Assembly: GCA_910579465.1 (NCBI GenBank)
Contig: CAJTUB010000002.1
Location: 68,980-132,979, forward strand
Direction: 5' to 3'
Length of the DNA: 64,000 nt
DNA from: an uncultured Lachnospiraceae bacterium
Lineage (GTDB): Bacteria; Bacillota; Clostridia; Lachnospirales; Lachnospiraceae
The number at the start of each line of letters is the position of its first letter. The first letter of the stretch is position 1. A program made the translations under genes and the position numbers. The notes under the pieces were generated by a model that saw only the letters and a list, made by a program, of their open reading frames with translations, was not told the DNA's origin and ran no database searches. This document shows positions 1-8,293 of this stretch, piece after piece.

Positions 1-468
1 AGCACTGTCTGGACGACGCTTTCCGGGACGGCACTGATGGAGCGGCTGCGCAGGGAGTATCATATCGAGGCGGAAATGGCGCAGGAGCAGTATCTGGTTG
101 CCATGACCGGGATGGGAGATACCAGGGAGGGACTTTCGCGTTTCGTTGGGGCGCTTCTGGAAATTGACGCCGGGTGCCGTCCGGTGCCGGGGAAAAGGGC
201 GCCTTATCCGGCGCTGCCGGTCTGCCGTCAGGGTATGGCGGAGGCGGAGGAGCTGCCGTCGGAGGAATGCCGGATTGCGATGTCTGTCGGGAGAACGGCA
301 GCGGAGTATGTCTGGGCGTACCCGCCGGGGATCCCGCTTTTGGTGCCGGGCGAGGAGATTTCGAAAGAAATGGTGGATTTTTTGCTGCACAAGGAGGAGG
401 GCGGCGTGCGCCTGCACCGGACAAGCCGAGGGGCTGAAGGGTGGCTGCGGGTACACAGCATCCGGTAG
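1..468 (+). CDS. Orn/Lys/Arg decarboxylase family protein, C-terminal part (partial)
   Basis: The reading frame is open from the first base, so the gene begins outside the window; 155 residues plus a stop are visible. The segment AYPPGIPLLVPGE near the end is typical of the C-terminal domain of PLP-dependent fold-I ornithine/lysine/arginine decarboxylases, which make polyamine precursors or counter acid stress. The PLP-binding lysine and the main domain lie upstream, so the substrate cannot be judged. A hairpin with a T run follows, which suggests this is the last gene of its unit. Confidence 0.8.
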   Translation, partial: STVWTTLSGTALMERLRREYHIEAEMAQEQYLVAMTGMGDTREGLSRFVGALLEIDAGCRPVPGKRAPYPALPVCRQGMAEAEELPSEECRIAMSVGRTAAEYVWAYPPGIPLLVPGEEISKEMVDFLLHKEEGGVRLHRTSRGAEGWLRVHSIR

Positions 469-504
469 GATAAAAGGAAAAGGGAAAGGGTCATAGGTTG
501 AAGG

Positions 505-532
505 GGCTGCTGCGCAAGGCGCGGCCTTTTTT
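505..532 (+). terminator. Rho-independent terminator after the decarboxylase
   Basis: A short GC-rich hairpin (CTGCGC pairing with GCGCGG across a small loop) is followed directly by six T residues. It separates the decarboxylase from the next promoter. Confidence 0.6.
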
Positions 533-637
533 CTCTAATCATACAACGGAAGGGATTCTGCCCGTTTGTAAGAATCCGAAGAACATTTATCTAAACCTCA
601 GGTTGAGTTTTCCTTTTTCAACTTAACTTTGCATGTA

Positions 638-666
638 TTGAAAAATGGATTTTGCGCACATATAAT
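638..666 (+). promoter_or_regulatory. Promoter of the XRE regulator gene
   Basis: TTGAAA at 638 and TATAAT at 661 are 17 bp apart. The predicted transcript starts near 673, downstream of the in-frame start codon at 652, which argues for the start at 745. Confidence 0.75.
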
Positions 667-744
667 AAGAGAAAACTGCCGGTTATTCTTTCGGAAGACG
701 GACAAGTCCGGGAGAGCAGGGAGCCCGGGAAGAAGGAGATTAGA

Positions 745-1998
745 ATGTTTGATAACAGGAAAGCAGGGAAACAAATAGCGCTATTAAGAAAAAGCAAAGG
801 GCTGACCCAGGAGGAGGTTGCGGAGCGGTTAAACATAAGTCCCCAGGCGGTCAGCAAATGGGAAAATGGTCGTGCGATGCCGGAGCTGTCTGTGCTGGTG
901 GAATTATCGGAATTGCTGGACTCTACAATCGACGGAATCCTCTTTCCTGCCTCCCGGCCTGCAGTAAACGCCAATTTTGAGTATACGCTGCTGCCCTATG
1001 CCCCGATTGCAGAGTTTACAGGGAAAAGCTGGCCCCGCAGCATGGCAAAGCCGGCCATCCTTTCCGCCGTAAAGCTTTTTATGGGACTTGAAAAGCACAT
1101 GGATTCCATGAACCGGCAAATAAACGATGATACGGAATATGTCCTCCAATCCGCATTTTCCTCTATCTGCTTCGGATATTCCTGGGAACCTGAAAAGGTT
1201 TTGGAAGATTGTCTTATGGTATATGGATTGACTGCTGAGGTTCATAGACGGACAGACTGTTCCGAAGAAGAGTTTATTCGTCTGGCAGTAGATACGATTT
1301 CAGGCGGATATCCGGTTCTTGTTATCCCGGACGAATATACTGATATGATATTGGCAACGGGCTTTTCCAATCAGGGAAAGATTTTAAGAGGCCTTCCGTT
1401 TCTGGACGGTGATGACGGGAAAAATTCTGTCATGTCCTTTGGACAGCTGAAAAACTTTCCGGAATGGTATGTCAGAAATTCTGATATGCTGCTGATAAAA
1501 CCTTATCCGAAAGAGGTTTCCATCACTGCTAAATGCAGGGAGGCTTTGGAAAAAGGAGTTTCTCTTTTAAGCAATAAAGTGCATAGATTCCAACAGCCGC
1601 TTGTCGGGTACGGACTGGTTATCTATGATAACTGGTGCGATGAACTCCGAAAAGAAAATAATCAAAAACTTAAGGCGATCGAGTGCATGTTTCCTCATAT
1701 CTTTATACACTATGAGGGCAAGCTCCGCATCAGACAATTTCTGGAGCTCTGTATGCAGTTGCTGGAGGGCATGGATAACGGGCCTTTTATGATGGCAATT
1801 TCAAAGTACGAAGAAATGATAGCGATGTGTGAAAAATGTATCCATGGTTTGTTTCCCCAGCCTTCCGGGGACGCAGAAAAAAGCAGTGCCCAACGTCAGA
1901 TTTTAATTGAGCTGTTACAGAGAAGTAAAGAACTGGAGGCAGAGGCTCTGGAAGCACTTGCTTCTGTCGTGCAGAACGTAGCCTCTTCAATTTTTTAG
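745..1998 (+). CDS. XRE-family transcriptional regulator with a large C-terminal domain
   Basis: Residues 1 to about 60 form a Cro/C1-type helix-turn-helix (GLTQEEVAERLNISPQAVSKW) that should bind DNA. The remaining 350 or so residues are a soluble domain I do not recognise; it has a conserved-looking GGYPVLVIP segment and may sense a ligand or peptide. The start at 745 is chosen because a GAAGGAG site lies just upstream and the promoter at 638-666 excludes the longer reading. It is transcribed alone, upstream of the BlaI/M56 pair. Its target is unknown; self-regulation is common in this family. Confidence 0.75.
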   Translation: MFDNRKAGKQIALLRKSKGLTQEEVAERLNISPQAVSKWENGRAMPELSVLVELSELLDSTIDGILFPASRPAVNANFEYTLLPYAPIAEFTGKSWPRSMAKPAILSAVKLFMGLEKHMDSMNRQINDDTEYVLQSAFSSICFGYSWEPEKVLEDCLMVYGLTAEVHRRTDCSEEEFIRLAVDTISGGYPVLVIPDEYTDMILATGFSNQGKILRGLPFLDGDDGKNSVMSFGQLKNFPEWYVRNSDMLLIKPYPKEVSITAKCREALEKGVSLLSNKVHRFQQPLVGYGLVIYDNWCDELRKENNQKLKAIECMFPHIFIHYEGKLRIRQFLELCMQLLEGMDNGPFMMAISKYEEMIAMCEKCIHGLFPQPSGDAEKSSAQRQILIELLQRSKELEAEALEALASVVQNVASSIF

Positions 1999-2110
1999 GA
2001 ACAAACATTAACAAAATAAGAATTGCATCCGATATATAGGATAGAGGAAAGCGGCCGTCACAGGAAGTACAGCCCCTTCCCCGGAGTATCATAAAAAGGA
2101 GGCAGATGAC

Positions 2111-2506
2111 GTGGAAAAGGAGACTACCCCGAGCCAGAGCGAATGGCTGATTATGGAGGTGTTCTGGGCAGGCAGTACCTCCCTGACCGCCAAGGAGGTA
2201 ATCAGGAAAATGCGGGAAAAATCAGATATGTCGCCCAGGATGGTACGTGTCCTGCTCAACCGGTTATGGCAGAAGGGCGTTTTAAGCTATACCGTGGATG
2301 AGCATGATGCAAGGGTTTACCACTATTCGGTTGTAAAATCGAAGGAGGAATGCCAGAAGGAAAAGAGCCAGAGGTTCATCGACAGCTATTTTGAGGGCAG
2401 CCGGAAAAATGCAATGGCGGCGCTGGTACAGGGCACAAAGCTGACAAAGGAGCAGTTCCGGGAATTAGAGGAAATCTTAGAGCAGTGCAAAGAAAAGGAT
2501 TGTTAA
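2111..2506 (+). CDS. BlaI/MecI/CopY-family repressor
   Basis: This 131-residue protein has the winged-helix layout of BlaI/MecI repressors (SEWLIMEVFWAGSTSLTAKE, then VRVLLNRLWQKGVLSY as recognition and wing). Such proteins bind as dimers and are released by cleavage through a partner membrane protease. The start is GTG with an AAGGAGG site about 8 bp upstream. The M56 peptidase gene begins three bases after its stop, the classical repressor-sensor arrangement. No beta-lactamase gene lies nearby, so the regulated function is open. Confidence 0.85.
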   Translation: MEKETTPSQSEWLIMEVFWAGSTSLTAKEVIRKMREKSDMSPRMVRVLLNRLWQKGVLSYTVDEHDARVYHYSVVKSKEECQKEKSQRFIDSYFEGSRKNAMAALVQGTKLTKEQFRELEEILEQCKEKDC

Positions 2507-2509
2507 GGT

Positions 2510-3763
2510 ATGACAGTACAGGAGATTTGGAAGAGCGGAATGCAGTTCCTTTCAATATGCGTCGTTTATTATGCAGTACAGCTTATCAGATGTGCGTTGT
2601 TTTCCTTTGCGGTGTCTGCCGTTGTTTTTACCCTGCGGAAAACGGTACTGAAGAAGCAGGTATTTCTAAAGGGCGCGGCATGGAGCCTGTTTCTTCCGGT
2701 TTTGCTGGTTGGCAGGCTGAGGTTTTTTTATGAAAGCAGCGCAGGCGTAAAGCTTTTTTCCTGGCTGACGGCAGCCTGCATGAACCATGTATGGCTTTGC
2801 GCGCTGTATTTTGGTGGTGCGGCTCTCTATGCCGTCCTGCTGCTTTCCAGAAGGAGAAGGGCGGCAAAAATGGTGAGGGGCATGGAGAAAAGAACTGTGG
2901 AGGGGACTTTGGTTTATGTTACGAAGCTTCCCGTTACACCGTCTACCATAGGCGTATTCCGGCCAAGGATAGTCATGCCGGAGATTATATTGAAGGAATA
3001 TGACCGGAAGGAAATCCGGACAATCCTGCTCCATGAAAAAACGCATCTCCGGCTCGGTCATTTACTGTGTTATTTTTTGTGGGACATATTGCGGATTTTG
3101 TTATGGCCAAATCCGCTGCTTGCCGTAGGAGCAAGGTATCTCCGGGAGGATATGGAGGAAATCTGTGACCGCGTGACAATCCGGCGTAGCCGGGGGAACG
3201 CATACGACTACGGGCAGCTTTTGTTAAAAAGTATGCGGGTTTTGCAGGCGGAAGGGAAGGAATTTAACCTGTATGCGAGTTTTGCGGGAGACAGGGAATA
3301 CCGGAGTGTCCGCCAGAGGGTGGCAGGAATTGCAAGGTATAAACCATATAAAAGAAGGATGGCAGCCGGTGCGTTCGCAGTTGCCGCACTGTATGTCGTT
3401 ACTGCGGCTGTATGGATACGGGAGGGCTCCTATGGCAGAAGTAATCCGGTGACCGGCATTGTCGTTTATGATATGGAGGCAGGGACAGAGCTTGTAAACG
3501 ACAGGGAAGCGTTAAGAAAGGCAGTCTGTTATGATGAAGCCTATATCTACATCAAGGAGGAGGGCTTCCGGGAGCTGTTACAAAACTGCTCCACAGCAGA
3601 TGGTGATATCTGTATTTATATCGGCGGCTATTATAAATTACCGGGAATCGGCGGGGGAGGGGGCTTCGGATATCTGGACGAGGCGGTCTTGGACGAGGGT
3701 ATCCTGAAAATAGAATATAAAAAGCAGAGGGATATGTTTGACTGCATTTTTCAATGGATTTAA
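2510..3763 (+). CDS. M56 (BlaR1-type) membrane metallopeptidase
   Basis: The 417-residue protein has several N-terminal membrane segments, a cytoplasmic-type zinc peptidase core with HEKTH at residues 175-179, and a further membrane segment near residues 280-300. In the BlaR1/MecR1 family this core cleaves the partner repressor after signal sensing. The part after the last membrane segment is only about 115 residues and lacks the penicillin-binding sensor domain, so beta-lactams are probably not the signal. It is translationally close to the BlaI-like gene and likely autoregulated with it. Confidence 0.82.
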   Translation: MTVQEIWKSGMQFLSICVVYYAVQLIRCALFSFAVSAVVFTLRKTVLKKQVFLKGAAWSLFLPVLLVGRLRFFYESSAGVKLFSWLTAACMNHVWLCALYFGGAALYAVLLLSRRRRAAKMVRGMEKRTVEGTLVYVTKLPVTPSTIGVFRPRIVMPEIILKEYDRKEIRTILLHEKTHLRLGHLLCYFLWDILRILLWPNPLLAVGARYLREDMEEICDRVTIRRSRGNAYDYGQLLLKSMRVLQAEGKEFNLYASFAGDREYRSVRQRVAGIARYKPYKRRMAAGAFAVAALYVVTAAVWIREGSYGRSNPVTGIVVYDMEAGTELVNDREALRKAVCYDEAYIYIKEEGFRELLQNCSTADGDICIYIGGYYKLPGIGGGGGFGYLDEAVLDEGILKIEYKKQRDMFDCIFQWI

Positions 3764-3804
3764 AGTAAGGACAAAGGACTATTTTATCAAGGAGGATGAA
3801 TGAC

Positions 3805-4593
3805 ATGGCGATGGAGGTTAGCAGCAATTATGGCGGTTATTATGCCAATGGTTACGATGCAGCGGGCAGTAGGAAAAGGACATCGGGCGAGTCAACGAAC
3901 AAGCGGCATTATGGGCAGGAAATGACGGCCGATGCCAATAAAATCACGGAGAAGAGGAAGCCGGAAGCAAAAGCGGATACGGGAAGGGAGGATGGTCTGT
4001 TAAGCCAGCTGCAGAAGAAGTATTCCGGTTTTGATATTACGGCAGGCACCTTTTCCCGGAACCAGATTTCGTCCCAAAGCAGAGGCTTCCAGGGGGTTAT
4101 CATCAGTCCCGCCTATCTGGCGAAGGCAGAGAACAGTGAAAAAACAGCAAAAGAGCTGGACGAAATGTTAAGCGGGGTCGAATCGGCGCAGAAATGGCTG
4201 GAGGACGCATTCCGAAGGGACGGACTGGAGCTGGTTTCCTGCGGATATTTTATTAATGAGAACGGGGAAATGGGTTCATGGTCGTTAGTGAAGAAAAAGG
4301 ACAGTATGTTTGACGGTCTGGCAGAGCAGGGTACAAAAAGCGCCGACAGGCTGAAGGAAAAACAGGAAAAGGCACAGGAGCAGAAAAAGACGGATGAGAA
4401 AAAGGCAGAGAAAAGGGAAGCGGAAGGACAGCGGGAGAAGCAGATAGAATCTCCAGGGAACAGGCTGCTTGTTGTGGCTTCCTCCAAGGAGGAATTGTTA
4501 GAAAAAGCGAGGGCTGCGGCAAATGGTGTAAATGAAAAGAGATTGGCGAAGGAAGAACGGGCATCAGGCAACCGCGTTGACTATAGCATATAA
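3805..4593 (+). CDS. DUF6033-like hypothetical protein
   Basis: A hydrophilic protein of about 262 residues without membrane segments. A tyrosine/glycine-rich start is followed by a more conserved middle (SGFDITAGTFSRNQ; then GYFINENGEMGSWSLV) and a Lys/Glu-rich probable coiled coil at about residues 175-220. It resembles the DUF6033 proteins of Lachnospiraceae, whose role is unknown; the family match is from memory. The ATG at 3805 is chosen because the AAGGAGG at 3789-3795 is correctly spaced for it but touches the upstream ATG at 3796. It lies between the M56 gene and the SCIFF locus. Confidence 0.6.
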   Translation: MAMEVSSNYGGYYANGYDAAGSRKRTSGESTNKRHYGQEMTADANKITEKRKPEAKADTGREDGLLSQLQKKYSGFDITAGTFSRNQISSQSRGFQGVIISPAYLAKAENSEKTAKELDEMLSGVESAQKWLEDAFRRDGLELVSCGYFINENGEMGSWSLVKKKDSMFDGLAEQGTKSADRLKEKQEKAQEQKKTDEKKAEKREAEGQREKQIESPGNRLLVVASSKEELLEKARAAANGVNEKRLAKEERASGNRVDYSI

Positions 4594-4596
4594 AAT

Positions 4597-4654
4597 GCGG
4601 AAACCCGGGAAAGAATCAAACCCGTTGACAAACGCCTTGTCTTTGGACTATAAT
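4597..4654 (+). promoter_or_regulatory. SCIFF operon promoter with upstream GCGGAAACCCGGG motif
   Basis: TTGACA at 4625 and TATAAT at 4649 are 18 bp apart, a near-consensus vegetative promoter. The 13-bp motif at 4597-4609 ends 15 bp before the -35 box; the same motif precedes other promoters in this window (13162, 30776, 57809). Confidence 0.85.
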
Positions 4655-4698
4655 AGGGATATTAGTGCAGTAATATTACATAAAAGGAGTAATGGAGA

Positions 4699-4968
4699 AT
4701 GAACAGAATCAATACACTGAATACGAGAGATTTAACGGTAAGCCTGACGGACGGCGGCTGCGGCGAGTGCCAGACGTCCTGCCAGTCCGCGTGCAAGACC
4801 TCCTGCGGCGTGGCAAACCAGCCGTGCGAGAACACCCATATCAAAACATTGAATACCCGCAGTCTTACAGGGAGCCTGACGGATGGCGGCTGTGGCGAGT
4901 GCCAGACCTCCTGCCAGTCCGCGTGCAAGACGTCCTGTGGTGTGGCTAACCAGCCGTGTGAGCGCTAG
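4699..4968 (+). CDS. scfA: Tandem SCIFF (six-cysteine) ranthipeptide precursor
   Basis: SCIFF precursors are ribosomally made peptides of about 46 residues with six cysteines that a radical SAM/SPASM enzyme cross-links by thioethers; they are nearly universal in Clostridia and have been linked to quorum sensing. This ORF has 89 residues and contains two complete units of 44 residues, each with the CGECQTSCQSACKTSC core, so 12 cysteines in all. The second unit opens with HIKTLNTRSL, the usual SCIFF N-terminus. In both units the residue after the fifth cysteine is Gly, where characterised SCIFF peptides, as I recall, carry the Thr that accepts a thioether. The maturase gene starts 9 bp downstream. 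A strong promoter and AAAAGGAG lie upstream. Confidence 0.93.
   Translation: MNRINTLNTRDLTVSLTDGGCGECQTSCQSACKTSCGVANQPCENTHIKTLNTRSLTGSLTDGGCGECQTSCQSACKTSCGVANQPCER
4702..4965 (+). repeat. 132-bp direct tandem duplication inside the SCIFF gene
   Basis: Two adjacent in-frame copies (4702-4833 and 4834-4965) match closely from CCTGACGGA onward, with mostly silent third-base differences and more divergence in the leader part. This points to unequal recombination or slippage followed by divergence under protein-level selection. Confidence 0.9.
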
Positions 4969-4977
4969 GGGAGATAC

Positions 4978-6348
4978 ATGATACATCAGTATAAGATGAA
5001 CGGCTGCAATATCGTAATCGATGTATACAGCGGTGCGATTCATGTTGTGGATGAGGTGGCATATGATGTCATTGCCATGTATGAGAATACGCCGCCGGAT
5101 GAGATTGTAGCGCAGCTGACAGAGAAGTACCGTGACGAGTCCCTGACGGAGCAGGAGATTTGTGCCTGCATTGCAGAGGTAGAGGCGTTAAAGGCGTCCG
5201 GACAGCTGTATTCGGAGGATATCTATGCGGATAAGGCAGGCGTGCTGAAAAAGAAGAGCAATGTAGTGAAGGCGCTGTGCCTTCATGTGGCGCATACCTG
5301 TAATTTGAACTGTAATTACTGCTTCGCCAGCCAGGGAAAGTATCAGGGTGACCGCGCCCTGATGTCGTTTGAGGTAGGAAAGCAGGCATTGGATTTCCTG
5401 ATTGCCAATTCCGGAAGCCGTACGAACCTTGAGGTAGACTTTTTTGGCGGGGAGCCGCTGATGAACTGGGATGTGGTAAAGCAGCTGGTCGCTTATGCAA
5501 GGACACAGGAGGAGCCGCATCACAAGAAGTTCCGTTTTACGCTGACGACAAACGGGGTATTGATTGACGACGATGTGATAGACTTTGCCAACCGCGAGAT
5601 GCACAATGTAGTGCTGAGTCTTGACGGAAGAAAAGAGGTCCATGACCGCCTGCGCAAGAACTATGAGGGAAAGGGCAGCTACGACACGATTGTGCCGAAG
5701 TTCCAGAAGCTTGTAGAGAGCAGGGGCGGCAAGGGCTATTATATCCGCGGGACGTTTACCCATAACAATGTGGATTTTACCAACGATTTGTTCCATATGG
5801 CGGACCTTGGCTTTACCGAGCTCAGCATGGAGCCGGTGGTCTGTGCGCCGGGCGAGCCGTATGCGCTGACGGAGGAGGACCTGCCAAAGCTTTTTGAACA
5901 GTACGAGCTTCTGGCAAAGGAAATGATAAGGCGTAAGAAGGAAGGCAGGGGCTTCACCTTCTATCATTACATGATTGATTTATCGCACGGCCCGTGCATT
6001 TATAAGCGTATTTCCGGCTGTGGCTCGGGAACGGAGTATATGGCGGTCACGCCTTGGGGTGACCTCTATCCGTGCCATCAGTTTGTCGGGGATGAGGCGT
6101 ACCGGATGGGCAATGTGTGGGACGGCGTCACCAATACGGCGCTGCGGGAGAAGTTCCGGGAGTGCAATGCCTACTCCAGAACGGAGTGCGCGGACTGCTG
6201 GGCGAAGCTTTACTGCTCCGGCGGCTGTGCCGCAAATGCCTACCATGCGTCGGGCGATATTTCCGGCGTGTATGAGTACGGCTGTAGGCTGTTCCGCAAG
6301 CGGATGGAATGCGCGATTATGATAAAAGCCGCGGAAGCGGAAGGATAA
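4978..6348 (+). CDS. scfB: Radical SAM SCIFF peptide maturase
   Basis: This 456-residue enzyme has an N-terminal peptide-recognition region (residues 1 to about 95), a radical SAM core with CNLNCNYC (Cys108, Cys112, Cys115) binding the catalytic 4Fe-4S cluster and SAM, the GGEP motif, and a C-terminal SPASM domain (GCGSGTEY, YPCHQF, CADCW, YCSGGCAAN, YGC) with auxiliary clusters. Family members form Cys thioether cross-links in SCIFF precursors. It is co-transcribed with the double precursor just upstream. Length and motifs are normal for the family, so the maturase looks intact. A terminator follows. Confidence 0.93.
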   Translation: MIHQYKMNGCNIVIDVYSGAIHVVDEVAYDVIAMYENTPPDEIVAQLTEKYRDESLTEQEICACIAEVEALKASGQLYSEDIYADKAGVLKKKSNVVKALCLHVAHTCNLNCNYCFASQGKYQGDRALMSFEVGKQALDFLIANSGSRTNLEVDFFGGEPLMNWDVVKQLVAYARTQEEPHHKKFRFTLTTNGVLIDDDVIDFANREMHNVVLSLDGRKEVHDRLRKNYEGKGSYDTIVPKFQKLVESRGGKGYYIRGTFTHNNVDFTNDLFHMADLGFTELSMEPVVCAPGEPYALTEEDLPKLFEQYELLAKEMIRRKKEGRGFTFYHYMIDLSHGPCIYKRISGCGSGTEYMAVTPWGDLYPCHQFVGDEAYRMGNVWDGVTNTALREKFRECNAYSRTECADCWAKLYCSGGCAANAYHASGDISGVYEYGCRLFRKRMECAIMIKAAEAEG

Positions 6349-6410
6349 AGAAGAGTAAGAAGAAGGCTGTCACGGCTGCGGTGGAAACGCAGTTGTGGCA
6401 GTACAACGAA

Positions 6411-6475
6411 GAAAGCGGGTGCCGCAAAGTGCGGTCCCGCTTTCTGGCTTTTAACCCCTTTTTCATTCTGAAAGG
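6411..6475 (+). terminator. Terminator after the SCIFF operon
   Basis: A strong stem pairs GAAAGCGGG (6411-6419) with CCCGCTTTC (6436-6444), with an inner GCCGC/GTGCGG-type pairing, followed by T-rich sequence. It lies between convergent genes and may serve both strands. Confidence 0.8.
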
Positions 6476-6480
6476 TGTGT

Positions 6481-7953
6481 CTATTTGTCCTTGCTTTCGG
6501 GAGCATTCGGGTCAGACTTCTTTTCTTTCCTTTTTTTTATCCGCGGCGTCTTCCCGGCAGGAGCCGTCGGCTTTGCTGCGGACGGAGGAGTTTCCTCACG
6601 CACGCTTTTCGAGAAGGAGGTTTCCTCCGGAGAAGTGCTTTGAAAGGTCTTTGTATAAGTCTCCGGTGCGCCGGAGAGAGAACCGGTGGAAGGAGTGCAA
6701 TACCGGAACTCGCCGGTCGTTTCATCGATGGAGGTCAGGTCCACATAGCTGTCATGTCCCGGAGGAAGTCCTCTTTTCTTTAAGCGGTAGTGGATAAAGC
6801 AGCGGATCAGATAGCTGATGACTGCAAAGGTCGGTACGCCGAGGAACATTCCCATGAAGCCGAAAAAGCCGCCGCCCAGGGTGATGGATACGACAACCAT
6901 CAGTGCGGAAATACCGGTGGAATCGCCAAGAATCTTCGGCCCCAGGATATTACCGTCAAACTGTTGTAAGCAGAGAATGAAAATGACAAAGATAATGACC
7001 GGCTTTAAATTGGTCGGGTCTGCCAGAAGGATAAGGATGGCAGACGGGATAGCGCCGATGAACGGACCGAAAAAGGGAATAATATTGGTTACGCCCACAA
7101 TTACGCTGACAAGCAGGGTATATGGCATTTTGAAAATGCTCAGGCCGATAAAGCACATCATACCGATAATCAGGGAATCCAGAAGCTTGCCGGAAATAAA
7201 TCCGCTGAAAATGTGGTTGCTCTCCGAAGCCAGATGGAGAACGGTATTGGCGGTCCGGGGTTTGAATACGACATACGCGAACCGCTTCGCCTTTGCGGTA
7301 AATTTTCGTTTGCTGGACAGGATATAAACCGTAACAATCAGACCTACGACGACATCAAGGAGTACGTTAAATATCCCGATAATGCGGAAGGTAAGACCGG
7401 ATACAATCCCGGAAATACTGTTAAGAAGCGAGGTGCTGACCCATTCCTCAAGGGAGTCTAACATCTTGTCTAACGTAGTGGAAAGATTGGCATAAAGTGC
7501 AGGATTATCTTCCGAAATCTTTGTTAAGAATGCGGATTTGGAAAACCAGTTGGTAATGGTAGTGACATAGCTCTCAAAGTTTGATACAAAATTTCTGATA
7601 TTCTGGTACAGCTCCGGTAGAATCAGGGAGATAATAAAGTATACAAAAAAGAGAAAGAATGCCATGGAAATAAAAATTGAAAGTCCGAGGGAAAGCTTTC
7701 CGGCTTTTTTCGAAGAAAGCTTCAGGCGCAGGAAAAGCCTTGTAAAAAGCCGGTCAAGAAAACGGACAATCGGGTTCAGCAAATAAGCGATGATAGCGCC
7801 GATAATGACCGGAAGCAGTACATCGCATAATCTTTTGAAAAAGGAAATAAAGTCCCTGAAGCGGAACATCAGGAAAAAGATAAAAAAGCATATGGTGGCG
7901 GTGCAGATTACGGTGACTCCCCATTTGATGTAGTTTGCGTATTTTTCTTTCAT
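6481..7953 (-). CDS. AI-2E family (YtvI/PerM-type) transporter
   Basis: About 490 residues with the helical pattern of the AI-2E exporter/permease family (former UPF0118): paired N-terminal membrane segments, a soluble stretch, then several helices including LLVSVIVGVTNIIPFFGPF, a family hallmark. Substrates vary (autoinducer-2, ions) and are not predictable here. The last 90 or so residues are a Ser/Thr/Pro-rich then Lys-rich tail, probably disordered. The start at 7953 follows GGGAGG at good spacing; the upstream in-frame start at 8010 lacks a ribosome site. It is divergent from nrdD. Confidence 0.85.
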   Translation of the reverse strand: MKEKYANYIKWGVTVICTATICFFIFFLMFRFRDFISFFKRLCDVLLPVIIGAIIAYLLNPIVRFLDRLFTRLFLRLKLSSKKAGKLSLGLSIFISMAFFLFFVYFIISLILPELYQNIRNFVSNFESYVTTITNWFSKSAFLTKISEDNPALYANLSTTLDKMLDSLEEWVSTSLLNSISGIVSGLTFRIIGIFNVLLDVVVGLIVTVYILSSKRKFTAKAKRFAYVVFKPRTANTVLHLASESNHIFSGFISGKLLDSLIIGMMCFIGLSIFKMPYTLLVSVIVGVTNIIPFFGPFIGAIPSAILILLADPTNLKPVIIFVIFILCLQQFDGNILGPKILGDSTGISALMVVVSITLGGGFFGFMGMFLGVPTFAVISYLIRCFIHYRLKKRGLPPGHDSYVDLTSIDETTGEFRYCTPSTGSLSGAPETYTKTFQSTSPEETSFSKSVREETPPSAAKPTAPAGKTPRIKKRKEKKSDPNAPESKDK

Positions 7954-8116
7954 GTAAAACCTCCCGGGTGAAAGTAATTTTAGTATAGCACGAAAACAGT
8001 TGCTTCGCAATCAATTTAGCCTTGAAATTTAGCATTTTTTATGAAATTTTCAGGAAGTCCGGGGAGAAACTGCGTCCGGCGGATACGTAAAAAGCAAAAT
8101 GCAGATAATTGTGCAA

Positions 8117-8172
8117 ACACTATATCTAGTAGTAAAAAAGAAAAAACGGGAAAAAATTTCAATATCTATGAA
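8117..8172 (+). promoter_or_regulatory. NrdR-like box(es) upstream of nrdD
   Basis: ACACTATATCTAGTAG at 8117-8132 fits the NrdR box consensus (acaCwAtATaTwGtgt), the operator of the ATP-cone repressor NrdR that controls ribonucleotide reductases. A weaker copy (TTTCAATATCTATGAA) lies at 8157-8172, about 40 bp downstream and so close to four helical turns away. Confidence 0.65.
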
Positions 8173-8190
8173 ATGTGTGAAGAAAATGTA

Positions 8191-8219
8191 TAGACCTGGA
8201 AGAAAGAATCTGCTATACT
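8191..8219 (+). promoter_or_regulatory. Promoter of nrdD
   Basis: TAGACC at 8191 and TATACT at 8214 are 17 bp apart, just downstream of the NrdR-like boxes. Confidence 0.6.
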
Positions 8220-8293
8220 TATAGCAGCTGTAATTTTACCGCAAGGGAGAGAAGTACAGAGTAGAAAGGAAAAGTGCAGAAAGGAAATAAGAT

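Noticed and set aside
652..745. Upstream start for the XRE regulator
   Set aside because: The start codon at 652 lies within the promoter, before the predicted transcription start.
4692..4949. Alternative ORF in the SCIFF gene
   Set aside because: It is a frame shadow of the duplicated peptide and has Arg-rich, unlike-protein composition.
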